The notes beneath the pieces were generated by a model that had not been told where the DNA came from, did no database searches, and worked only from the letters and a program-made list of their open reading frames with translations. Made by a program: the position numbers and the translations under genes. Shown here piece after piece: positions 49,503 to 57,418 of a stretch of 64,000 nucleotides of DNA; within the stretch, counting starts at the first letter, position 1, and each line of letters starts with the position of its first letter. Origin of the DNA: Haloarcula rubra (GTDB lineage Archaea; Halobacteriota; Halobacteria; Halobacteriales; Haloarculaceae); assembly GCF_019599465.1 (NCBI RefSeq), contig NZ_RKLR01000004.1:62001-126000 (forward strand), in the 5' to 3' direction.

Positions 49503-49509
49503 ACATATG
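49503..49509 (+). promoter_or_regulatory. TATA box of HalX response regulator 2
   Basis: ACATATG; its last base lies 26 bases before the GTG at 49535, exactly as in regulator 1. This spacing argues for the GTG at 49535 over the GTG at 49526. Confidence 0.6.
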
Positions 49510-49534
49510 CGTCTCTCCGCCGTACGTGACGGAC

Positions 49535-50113
49535 GTGTCCACCGACACAGACAGGCGCGCCCGCGTCCTCGTCGTCGACGACGAACACGACGTCGCGGAC
49601 ACGCAGGCGCTCCGACTCCGCGACCACTACGAGACGACCGTCGCGTACGGGGGCGAGGCGGCGCTGGAACTGGCGGGGCCGGACGTCGACGCGATTCTGC
49701 TGGACCGCCGGATGCCGGACGTTCACGGTGACGAGGTCCTCGAACGCCTCCGTGACCGCGGCTACGACGGCGTGGTCGTCATGCTGACCGCGGTGGACCC
49801 GGACCTGAACATCCTCGAGATGTCGTTCGACGACTACCTCCGGAAACCGGTCGACCAGGAGACGCTGTTGTCCACGCTCGACCAACACCTCGACCCGCCG
49901 GGCGAGGACGAGCGACTGGACGAGTTCTTCGAGATAACGTCGAAGATTACCGTACTGGAGGCCGAGCGGTCGGCCACACAGCTAGACGACAGCAGCGAGT
50001 ACGCCGCGCTCGTGGAGCGCGCCGACGAACTGGAGTGGCAACTTCGGACCGAACTCGACGACTTCGACGACATCGTCGAGACGTACCGGTCTATCACCCG
50101 CAACACCGGGTAA
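49535..50113 (+). CDS. HalX-type response regulator 2
   Basis: 192 residues from the GTG at 49535 (MSTDTDRRARVLVVDDE); a GTG three codons upstream is possible but lies too close to the TATA box. Receiver: RVLVVDDEHDVADTQALRLR, phospho-acceptor Asp in ILLDRRMPDVHGDEVL, MLTAVDPDLNILEMSFDDYLRKPVD. HalX domain: DEFFEITSKITVLEAERSA then ERADELEWQLRTELDDF. About half its receiver positions match regulator 1, indicating a local duplication. No kinase alongside. Its stop is one base before the pseudogene remnant. Confidence 0.92.
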   Translation: MSTDTDRRARVLVVDDEHDVADTQALRLRDHYETTVAYGGEAALELAGPDVDAILLDRRMPDVHGDEVLERLRDRGYDGVVVMLTAVDPDLNILEMSFDDYLRKPVDQETLLSTLDQHLDPPGEDERLDEFFEITSKITVLEAERSATQLDDSSEYAALVERADELEWQLRTELDDFDDIVETYRSITRNTG

Positions 50114-50361
50114 TCAGAGGGCGAACAGGCCGTCTCGAACCAGTTTGAGTCCGATGACTGCGAGCAACAGCTCATCACCACGACTGCGAGGGTCGGCGCG
50201 AAGAGCGTCGCCAGTACGGCCGTGCTGACGATGGCGTAGCCGAAGCCTGCGGTCCCCTTCACCAGCCCACTGAGGAAGACGACGCCGAACACCGTCGCGA
50301 GCGTCGCCGGTGGGAATCCGCCGACTGTGGTGAGTTGGAGCATCTGGTCCGACGGGGGCAA
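50114..50361 (-). pseudogene. TauE/SafE (TSUP) transporter reduced to its two ends
   Basis: The first 63 codons (MPPSDQMLQLTTVGGFPPAT then VFLSGLVKGTAGFGYAIVST and LATLFAPTLAVVVM) are a normal TSUP N-terminus with the GxxKGxxGFG-type first-helix motif. They run directly into LLLAVIGLKLVRDGLFAL-stop, which looks like the last helix of the same family, but in a different frame (junction near 50168). About 170-190 residues of a usual 240-260 are gone. The intact frame would instead continue with unrelated SCCSQSSDSNWF. I read it as an internal deletion that also shifted the frame, so no functional transporter remains. Confidence 0.75.
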
Positions 50362-50426
50362 CGTACCCCGGCCCGGGAGATAAAGTCACGTTCAGAAATT
50401 CGGTTACACGACGAAACGTCGTAGCG

Positions 50427-51059
50427 TCACGAGTCGGCGGAATCCGCGACCAGGAGTTCGCTCTCCATGTATGACTCGATGGCGGTCCGCAGTTCCGGCA
50501 GCGGGTTGTCGTCCCGCGTCGCGTTCTGGAGTGTGATGCCCTCCAGCGTGGTCAACAGGAACTGTGCGGTGCGTTCCGGATCGACGTCTCTGAACACCCC
50601 GTCCTCGATACCCTCCTCGACGAGTGCCGCGATGCGGGCGGTGAACTCCCGGTCCGTCTCCGTGAACTTCGCCCGGAAGTCCGGGTTACGGACCGCCTGT
50701 GCCCGCAGTTCGACGTAGGTCGCCAGGATGTCCTCCTGTTCCGGCATCCCCCCGGCCGTGGGGAAGTCCCCGAGGAGGAGGCCGAAGAACGTCCGGAGGT
50801 CTTTCGCCGGGTCACCGGACGACTCTAGCTTGAAGACGCGGTCGAACTCTTCGAGGGTGAACTCCAGAAACGAGAGCAACAGGTCCTCTTTCCCGTCGAA
50901 GTGGTGGTAGAACGTCGACTTGCTGAGGTCGGCCTCGTCGGCGATACGCTGGATGGAGAGTCCCGCGTAGCCGTGTTCCTGCAGTGCACAGAACGTCGCA
51001 CGCATTATCGCTTCGTGCGAGTCCTCGGGTTCGCCCGCGAACGGAAGCGCGTCGGTCAT
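50427..51059 (-). CDS. TetR-family transcription repressor
   Basis: 210 residues. N-terminal HTH: EAIMRATFCALQEHGYAGLSIQRIADEADLSKSTFYHHFDGKEDLL, quoted as EAIMRATFCALQEHGYAGLS and IQRIADEADLSKSTFYHHF (about 15-61). A helical ligand domain (70-205) with VRNPDFRAKFTETDREFTARIAALVEEGIEDG, quoted as NPDFRAKFTETDREFTARIA, follows. Two near-identical palindromes lie in the promoter region it shares with the secreted-protein/MMPL operon, so it probably represses both that operon and itself until it binds a hydrophobic ligand (the role of TetR proteins next to RND exporters). Confidence 0.93.
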   Translation of the reverse strand: MTDALPFAGEPEDSHEAIMRATFCALQEHGYAGLSIQRIADEADLSKSTFYHHFDGKEDLLLSFLEFTLEEFDRVFKLESSGDPAKDLRTFFGLLLGDFPTAGGMPEQEDILATYVELRAQAVRNPDFRAKFTETDREFTARIAALVEEGIEDGVFRDVDPERTAQFLLTTLEGITLQNATRDDNPLPELRTAIESYMESELLVADSADS

Positions 51060-51063
51060 CCCG

Positions 51064-51081
51064 ACCGAATATTCGTTCGGT
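51064..51081. promoter_or_regulatory. Candidate TetR operator 1
   Basis: ACCGAATATTCGTTCGGT: arms ACCGAA and TTCGGT are exact inverted repeats around TATTCG. It begins five bases upstream of the tetR ATG, over the expected transcription start. It matches operator 2 at 15 of 18 positions. Confidence 0.65.
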
Positions 51082-51128
51082 AGGCAAAAGTGCTTCGTAC
51101 CACTCGCTAACCGGAACGTTGATGTTTG

Positions 51129-51146
51129 ACCGAACGTTCGTTCGAT
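51129..51146. promoter_or_regulatory. Candidate TetR operator 2
   Basis: ACCGAACGTTCGTTCGAT, the second copy of the 18-bp element, 65 bases from the first and about 119 bases before the secreted-protein ATG. Its core CGAACGTTCG is itself a perfect 10-bp palindrome. Confidence 0.65.
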
Positions 51147-51264
51147 ACGAGATGAACGACTGGAGGGTCGGGCTCGACGACACCTGTGGCCCGCACGCGG
51201 ACCCGTCCGCCCGAACGACCCCCGTATCGCCCGAAGAATCCCGCTCTCTCCCCGTACCTATCCA

Positions 51265-53193
51265 ATGAGACTCCGAACACCACTGACGCTGACCGTCGTC
51301 GCGCTCTTGCTCTCCGCCGGGACGGCCGCCGCGGCGGTGACCGGGAGCCCCGACATCGACGTGACGCTCGCAGACAACACCGTCTCGCCCGGCGAGGAGA
51401 CCACGCTCGACGTGGTCCTCGTCAACACGGGCGACCTCGACACGGGATCGTCCAGGAACCCGAGTCTGAACAGCGAGGTGACGACGGCACGTGGACTGAC
51501 TGTTGGACTCGGATCGCGTGATGCACCAATATCCGTCAGGACCTCCCGTCAATCGATCGGATCGCTGGTTGCGGGGCCACCCGAGACGGTCTCTTTCGAT
51601 GTAAGTATCAAAGACGGTGCCAAGCCTGGCACATATCGAGTCCCGGTTTATTTATCTTATAAATACACGAACTTCATCTCGGAAACTGAAGGCACGCGAG
51701 ACCAGGCCTCGGTGACGACTACGGAATACGTCACGGTTCGCGTCAGCGACGAGGCCACCTTCGACGTGACGAACGTCGAGTCCGCCGCTCGCGTCGGGTC
51801 GACCGGCACGGTCGCCGTCACCGTCGAGAACACCGGCGACGAGGCCGCGCGTGACGCCTCTGTGACTCTCGCCAGCCGGAATCAGGACCTCAGCGTCAGT
51901 GGCGGCACCGAAGGGTCGCGCTACGTCGAGGTCTGGGAGTCCGGCGAACAGCGGACCTTCCGCTACCGGGTCGGTGCCGCCGGGAGCGCCGAACCCGAGC
52001 CGTACGAGTTCGGCTTCTCGGTCGCGTTCGACGACGCGGACGGCGTCCGCACGCAGTCCGTCGGGTCGTCGGTCGGTATCGCCCTCGACCCCGAACAGAC
52101 GTTCTCCGTGACCGACGTCGACAGCGACGTCCCAGTCGGAGCCAGCGGCACCTACGAGGTGACGCTCCGGAACGACGGGCCGACTCGCGTCGAGTTCGCG
52201 ACGGTCACGCTCACGACACAGAGCAGCGACGTCTCGTTCGGTCGCTCGTCCACGGCCACGCAGTTCGTCGGCACGTGGGAGCCCGGTGAGACCCGCACGG
52301 TCAGGGTCAAGACCAACGCGAGTTCGGACGCCGAGCGACGCGTCTACGCCCTCTCCGCGAAGGTCGGTTATCAGGACCCCGAAGGCGACTCGGGGGCGAG
52401 CGACGACATCCCGCTCGGTCTCCAGCCCCAGCCGGAACAGCAGTTCGGCCTCTCGAACGTGACCGCCTCGCTGCAGGCCGGCGAGGACGGTCGGCTCGAA
52501 GCCACGCTGACCAACGAGGGGCCGCGAGTCGCCAACAACGTCGTCCTGAACTGGGACAGCGACCACAGCAACCTCTCGCCACAGGAGACCCAGTACGCCG
52601 TCGGGGACCTCGAACCCGGCGAGTCGGCGACGGTCAGTTTCGGCGTCGATGCCTCCGAGAGCGCCGACGCGGGCCCGCGACAGTTCGACTTCAGCACCGT
52701 CTACCGCGACGCTACCGGTGACCGCCACGAGGGCGACACGATGGAGGTTCGCGCCGACGTCGCGGGGAGCGAAGACGAGTTCACCATCGAAGCCGCCAAC
52801 ACGACGGTCGGGGCCGGCGGCGCGGCGACCATCGAACTCACCGTGACCAACGCGGAGGACGTGCCGCTGACCGACATCTCGGCGAAACTGTTCGCCGACT
52901 CGCCCATCTCGGTCACCGACGACGAGGCGTACGTCGACCGCCTCGAACCCGGAGCGTCGGCGACGCTGCGCTTCGGTATCAGCGCCAGCGGCGGGGCGAT
53001 GGAGAAAGACTACCCCGTCTCGCTGGACTTCCAGTACGAGGAACCCGACGGCGACACGCCGGTCTCGGACACCTACCGCGTCGCTGTCGGCGTCACGTCC
53101 CAAGGCGGCGGGGGTGGCCTGCCGCTCTCGACCATCGGCGCCGTCCTGCTCGTGAGTCTCCTCGCTATCGGTGGCTACGTCAGGTTCCGTTAA
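51265..53193 (+). CDS. Secreted CARDB/COG1361-type repeat protein with C-terminal membrane anchor
   Basis: 642 residues. Signal peptide 1-23 (LTLTVVALLLSAGTAAAA), then about five Ig-like CARDB/NEW3-type domains of 100-110 residues, each starting near DIDVTLADNTVSPGEETTLDV, FDVTNVESAARVGSTGTVAV, FSVTDVDSDVPVGASGTYEV, FGLSNVTASLQAGEDGRLEA and FTIEAANTTVGAGGAATIEL. A Gly-rich linker and one membrane helix (617-638) end the protein. It sits outside the membrane. It is the first gene of an operon with an MMPL exporter, two bases apart, in the arrangement known from haloarchaeal TetR-COG1361-MMPL loci. Bases about 51500-51700 are much richer in A/T and rare codons than the rest. Confidence 0.88.
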   Translation: MRLRTPLTLTVVALLLSAGTAAAAVTGSPDIDVTLADNTVSPGEETTLDVVLVNTGDLDTGSSRNPSLNSEVTTARGLTVGLGSRDAPISVRTSRQSIGSLVAGPPETVSFDVSIKDGAKPGTYRVPVYLSYKYTNFISETEGTRDQASVTTTEYVTVRVSDEATFDVTNVESAARVGSTGTVAVTVENTGDEAARDASVTLASRNQDLSVSGGTEGSRYVEVWESGEQRTFRYRVGAAGSAEPEPYEFGFSVAFDDADGVRTQSVGSSVGIALDPEQTFSVTDVDSDVPVGASGTYEVTLRNDGPTRVEFATVTLTTQSSDVSFGRSSTATQFVGTWEPGETRTVRVKTNASSDAERRVYALSAKVGYQDPEGDSGASDDIPLGLQPQPEQQFGLSNVTASLQAGEDGRLEATLTNEGPRVANNVVLNWDSDHSNLSPQETQYAVGDLEPGESATVSFGVDASESADAGPRQFDFSTVYRDATGDRHEGDTMEVRADVAGSEDEFTIEAANTTVGAGGAATIELTVTNAEDVPLTDISAKLFADSPISVTDDEAYVDRLEPGASATLRFGISASGGAMEKDYPVSLDFQYEEPDGDTPVSDTYRVAVGVTSQGGGGGLPLSTIGAVLLVSLLAIGGYVRFR

Positions 53194-53194
53194 G

Positions 53195-55714
53195 ATGGAC
53201 TACCAGCGGTACATCGACTGGGCGGACGACCGCATCGTCGAGGACTCCCGTCGCGTCGTCCTGACGTTCCTCGTCGTGACGCTCGTGTTCAGCGCCGGAC
53301 TCGGCAACATCTCGACGAACGCCGGGACGTCGCAGTTCACCACGGGTCTGCCGGCCGAGGAGGCGTTCGAGCGGGTCAACACGGAGTTCTCGCCGACGTT
53401 CTCGCCGGACACGGGCAACACTCAGCTCATCCAGGAGGGCAACAACGTCCTCTCGAGAGACGCCCTCCTGCGGATGTTGCGGGCGCAGGAACGCCTCGAA
53501 GACCACCGGGACCTCCGGGTCACCGGCACGTCGAGCGCCGCGAGCATCGTCGCCCAGCGACTCGACCCGTCGGCACGGACCACCGAGGCACAGATACGCG
53601 CCGTCGAGTCCGCCACCAGTAGCGAGATAGACGCCGCCGTCCGGCGGGCCGCCGACCAGAACCCGCAGTTCACCTCGCTCGTGAGCAGCGACTTCAACCG
53701 CGGGTCCGCGTCGGCGTCGGCGACGCTCGGCCTCGTGACCCACGAGATTCCGGCCGGCATCTCCTCGGGGTCCGGGCAGGGCGGGTCGAGTCCGCTGACG
53801 AGCATCCAGCGGCAGGCCCAGTTCACCGTGCAGTCGGCCGGCCACGGGACCATCACGGTGTTCGGGTCGGGCATCGTCGCCGCGGAGTTCTCGAACGTCG
53901 TCTTCGACTCGCTCGTCCTCACGGTCCCCGCGGCGGTCATCTTCATCCTCCTGTTTCTCTCCATCGCCTACCGTGACCTCGCGGACATGGCGCTCGGCCT
54001 GATAGCGCTGTTCATGGCCATCGTCTGGACGTTCGGGTTCATGGGGCTGGCCGGCATCCCGTTCTCACAGATGCTCATCGCGGTGCCGCCCCTGTTGCTG
54101 GCGGTCGGCATCGACTTCGGCATCCACGCGGTCAACCGCTATCGCGAGGAACGGCAACACGGGACGGGCATCGACGAGTCGATGCGCATCACGACCGACC
54201 AGTTGCTCGTCGCCTTCTTCATCGTCACCGGGACGACGGTCATCGGGTTCGCGGCCAACCTCACGAGTTCACTGCCGCCGATTCGGGACTTCGGGTTCGT
54301 CGCCGCCATCGGCATCACGTTCACGTTCTTCATCTTCGGCGTGTTCCTGCCCGCCGCGAAGGTGGAACTCGACACCCTGCGCCAGCGCTACCCCATCCCG
54401 ACGTTCTCCGAGCGCCCCCTCGGCTCCGAGGACTCCGCGCTCGGCGGGGTCCTCCGGGGCGGCGTCGCCATCGCCGAACGCGCGCCGGTCGTCTTCCTCC
54501 TCGTGACGCTGGTCGTCACGGCCGGCGCGGGCGTCTACGCGACGGGCATCTCCACCTCGTTCTCGCAGGACGACTTCCTGCCACCCGAGGACAACGCCGA
54601 CTGGATACAGTCCCTCCCCGAACCGTTCGCCCCGAGCGAGTACACAGTCACCGAGCGGACGAACTTCCTAGAGGAGAAGTTCGACTCGACACAGAGCGGG
54701 CAGGCGACCATCTACGTCGAGGGGCCGATGCGGAAGGACTCGGCCCTAGAGCAGATACATCGGGCCGGCGACGACCCGCCGGACACGTTCGTCCGCGAGG
54801 ACGGCCGGGCGGCGTCGACGTCCATCGTCACCGTCATCCAGGACCGGGCGGCGCGTGACCCCGAGTTCCGGCGACTGGTCGAGCGCAACGACGCCAACGA
54901 CAACGGCGTCCCCGACGACAACCTCGAAACCGTCTACGAGTACCTGCTCGACTCCTCCTCGCGCGACCGGGCGCTCGACTACCTCAGCGAGGACTACCGG
55001 AGCGCCCGGGTCGTCTACACCGTCGAGGCCGGCGCGAGCGACAGCGAGGTGACCGAGGACGCCAGGGAAGTCGCGGAGGACTTCCGCTTCGAAGCGACGG
55101 CCACCGGCTCTATCGTGGTCTTCCAGGCCGTCTCCGACGTCATCCTCGAGTCGGCGGTCCAGTCGCTGGCCATCGCGCTGGCGGGGGCGTCGGTGTTCCT
55201 CGTGTTCATCTACTACGTGCTGGAGGGCCGGCCGTCGCTGGGTATCGCCAACGTCGTCCCCGTCGTCGTCACCGTCGCCCTGCTCGCGGGGACGATGCGG
55301 TTCCTCCGGATACCGTTCAACGCCATCACGGCGACGATGCTCGCCATCACCATCGGGTTGGGCGTGGACTACTCCGTCCACGTCACCCACCGATTCGCCG
55401 ACGAGATGCACGAGTACGACCTCGTGACCGCGCTCGACCGGACGGTCAGAGGGACCGGCGGCGCGCTGCTGGGCAGTATGCTCACCACCGTCTTCGGCAT
55501 CGGGGTGCTGGCGCTGGCGGTGTTCCCCGCCATCGGGCAGTTCGGCATCCTGACGGCGCTCTCTATCGCCTACGCCTTCCTCACGTCGCTGCTGGTCCTC
55601 CCCTCGGTGCTGGTCGTCTGGGACCGCGTCACCAACTCCGACCACCCACTCCGGCGACTGCTGGACCTCGGTGGCCCTCGGCGACCCGTCCGGCCGACCG
55701 AGGGCGACGACTGA
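53195..55714 (+). CDS. MMPL/RND-superfamily exporter
   Basis: 839 residues, twelve predicted membrane helices in two halves. Each half has one helix (about 23-43 and 430-452), a large external domain (45-240 and 455-650), and five helices (245-410 and 655-820). The proton-relay/RND-type motifs are GIDFGIHAVNRYREE in the first half and GVDYSVHVTHRFADE in the second. MMPL proteins export lipids or other hydrophobic compounds using the proton gradient; substrate unknown. The ATG at 53195 is one base after the previous stop, so the genes are cotranscribed with the secreted repeat protein and presumably controlled by the adjacent TetR. Confidence 0.92.
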   Translation: MDYQRYIDWADDRIVEDSRRVVLTFLVVTLVFSAGLGNISTNAGTSQFTTGLPAEEAFERVNTEFSPTFSPDTGNTQLIQEGNNVLSRDALLRMLRAQERLEDHRDLRVTGTSSAASIVAQRLDPSARTTEAQIRAVESATSSEIDAAVRRAADQNPQFTSLVSSDFNRGSASASATLGLVTHEIPAGISSGSGQGGSSPLTSIQRQAQFTVQSAGHGTITVFGSGIVAAEFSNVVFDSLVLTVPAAVIFILLFLSIAYRDLADMALGLIALFMAIVWTFGFMGLAGIPFSQMLIAVPPLLLAVGIDFGIHAVNRYREERQHGTGIDESMRITTDQLLVAFFIVTGTTVIGFAANLTSSLPPIRDFGFVAAIGITFTFFIFGVFLPAAKVELDTLRQRYPIPTFSERPLGSEDSALGGVLRGGVAIAERAPVVFLLVTLVVTAGAGVYATGISTSFSQDDFLPPEDNADWIQSLPEPFAPSEYTVTERTNFLEEKFDSTQSGQATIYVEGPMRKDSALEQIHRAGDDPPDTFVREDGRAASTSIVTVIQDRAARDPEFRRLVERNDANDNGVPDDNLETVYEYLLDSSSRDRALDYLSEDYRSARVVYTVEAGASDSEVTEDAREVAEDFRFEATATGSIVVFQAVSDVILESAVQSLAIALAGASVFLVFIYYVLEGRPSLGIANVVPVVVTVALLAGTMRFLRIPFNAITATMLAITIGLGVDYSVHVTHRFADEMHEYDLVTALDRTVRGTGGALLGSMLTTVFGIGVLALAVFPAIGQFGILTALSIAYAFLTSLLVLPSVLVVWDRVTNSDHPLRRLLDLGGPRRPVRPTEGDD

Positions 55715-55753
55715 GCGCCCCGGTCTTGTTCCCCGGCTACACGCCACTGAAGG

Positions 55754-55760
55754 CTTTATC
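55754..55760 (+). promoter_or_regulatory. TATA-like box of the flavoprotein gene
   Basis: CTTTATC, centred 28 bases before the ATG at 55785; leaderless. Confidence 0.55.
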
Positions 55761-55784
55761 CGGGGCCACCGCTAGCCTACCGGT

Positions 55785-57191
55785 ATGACCCACGTCGTCA
55801 TCATCGGTGCGTACGGGAGCGCCGGCGCGGCCACCGCCGGCGAACTCGTAGACGCGGACGGAATCGAACTCACACTCATCGACAACGGCGACCCCGGTGG
55901 CGGCCTCTGTATCCTCGAAGGCTGTATGCCCTCGAAAGAGGTGCTCTCGGCCGGGGCCCACCGCTTCCAGGCGCGACACGACCACCGACTGGTCGGCGAC
56001 GTGCCCGACGTCGATCTGGAGGCCGTCGTCGAGACGAAGAACGAGCGTACCCGTGGGTGGGCGGGCCACCGGCGCGACTCTATCCACGAGATGGCCGAAC
56101 GCGACCACGTGGAGTTCGTCCACGACACGGCCACGCTCGTCGACGACCACACGGTTCGGGCCGGCGGCGAGGAGTACGAGGCCGACTACGTCGTCGTCGC
56201 CACCGGGTCGAGCGTCAACGTCCCCGACCTCCCCGGTATCGACGAAGTGGACTACATGACCAGCAAAGACGTCCTCCACGCCACCGAGTTCCCCGACTCG
56301 GGCATCGTGATGGGCTTTGGCTACATCGGGATGGAGATGGTCCCGTACCTCGCCGAGGCCGGCGGGATGGAACTCACCGTCGTCGAACACGACGACCGCC
56401 CCATCGACGAGGCCGACCCCGAGTTCGGCGACGAGGCCCGCCGTATCTACGAGGACAACTGGGACATCACGATTCCGACGAACTGCTACGAGCAGCGCCT
56501 CGAACCGACCGCGGACGGCGGGGTTCGCCTCTACGTCGAGTTCGAGGACGGTAGCGAGGAGACCTACGAGGCCGACCAGCTGTTCCTGTTCACCGGCCGC
56601 CGCCCGACCCTCGAAGGCCTGGGGCTCGAAAACACGTCAGTCTCGGCCGAGGGCGACTGGGTCCGCGAGACGATGCAGACGGTGGACGCCGACCACGTCT
56701 ACGCCGTCGGCGACGTCAACGAGAAGGAACCAATCCTCCACGTCGCCAAAGAACAGGGCTTTACCGCCGCCGAGAACATCCTCCGGCAGGAGGCCGGGGC
56801 GGAGCCACAGGCCTACGAGAACGTCCACCACCACGTCATCTTCTCCGGACTGGGCATCTACCCCTTCGCCCGGGTCGGCCACAACGAGCAGACGGCCCGC
56901 GAGGCGGGCTACGACGTCGTGACGGCGACCCGGCAGGCCAGCGACGACGGCGTGTTCAAGTCGAAGGACGTGCCCGAGGGACTCGCGAAACTCGTCGTCG
57001 ACAGCGAGGACGGCACCGTCCTCGGCTGGCAGGGCCTGCACTACCACGCCGACAGTTTCGCGAAGACGCTACAGATAGTCGTCGAGATGGGGCTGGACGT
57101 GCGTGACCTGCCCGACCGGGCGTACCACCCGACCCTGCCCGAGAACCTCGACGGCCTCATCCGCGACTGCGTGGCCGAACTGGACGACTAA
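55785..57191 (+). CDS. Dihydrolipoamide dehydrogenase-like pyridine nucleotide-disulfide oxidoreductase
   Basis: 468-residue FAD enzyme of the disulfide-reductase family. The redox pair is Cys42/Cys47 in CILEGCMPSK. VVVATGSSVNVPDLPGI and FLFTGRRPTLEGLGL are standard, as is the C-terminal base motif YHPTLPE. The N-terminal FAD loop is IIGAYGSAGAATAGEL, with Tyr in place of the second Gly of GxGxxG. An NAD site with GFGYIGMEMVPYLAEAGG follows (about 180). No 2-oxoacid dehydrogenase or lipoyl genes are near, so the substrate disulfide is uncertain. Its stop codon overlaps the convergent zinc-ribbon stop (CTAA). Confidence 0.9.
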   Translation: MTHVVIIGAYGSAGAATAGELVDADGIELTLIDNGDPGGGLCILEGCMPSKEVLSAGAHRFQARHDHRLVGDVPDVDLEAVVETKNERTRGWAGHRRDSIHEMAERDHVEFVHDTATLVDDHTVRAGGEEYEADYVVVATGSSVNVPDLPGIDEVDYMTSKDVLHATEFPDSGIVMGFGYIGMEMVPYLAEAGGMELTVVEHDDRPIDEADPEFGDEARRIYEDNWDITIPTNCYEQRLEPTADGGVRLYVEFEDGSEETYEADQLFLFTGRRPTLEGLGLENTSVSAEGDWVRETMQTVDADHVYAVGDVNEKEPILHVAKEQGFTAAENILRQEAGAEPQAYENVHHHVIFSGLGIYPFARVGHNEQTAREAGYDVVTATRQASDDGVFKSKDVPEGLAKLVVDSEDGTVLGWQGLHYHADSFAKTLQIVVEMGLDVRDLPDRAYHPTLPENLDGLIRDCVAELDD

Positions 57192-57364
57192 TCACCCGTC
57201 GACGGGTAGTTCTGTATCTCGACGAACTCGGTCGCGCCGCAGGCCGTACACTCCTCGGGCGGCGTGTAACTGTGGTCCGGCGGGTCGCCGTGGACGGTGC
57301 CCGCGAAGACGGCGTGACACTGCTCGCAGACGTACTCCTGTGGTCGTTCTGGCTGGTGCGCCAT
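57188..57364 (-). CDS. 58-residue zinc-ribbon protein
   Basis: MAHQPERPQEYVCEQCHAVF, then a loop and ECTACGATEFVEIQNY. Two CxxC knuckles (residues 13-16 and 39-42) form a four-Cys zinc ribbon. The coding direction and ATG at 57364 are clear from the ribbon and an acidic sequence typical of haloarchaea. Function unknown. Its stop shares bases with the flavoprotein stop. Confidence 0.8.
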   Translation of the reverse strand: MAHQPERPQEYVCEQCHAVFAGTVHGDPPDHSYTPPEECTACGATEFVEIQNYPSTGD

Positions 57365-57418
57365 GTCGTGTAATTGGCCCTACACGTTCAAAAGCGTGTG
57401 TCTGCCACCCGTCCGCGC

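Noticed and set aside
51152-51268. 38-codon frame (MNDWRVGLDDTC...) upstream of the secreted CARDB gene, overlapping its ATG by ATGA
   Set aside because: A leader peptide is conceivable, but no promoter or ribosome site fits clearly, and the composition (Pro/Ser/Asp) has no recognisable signal.
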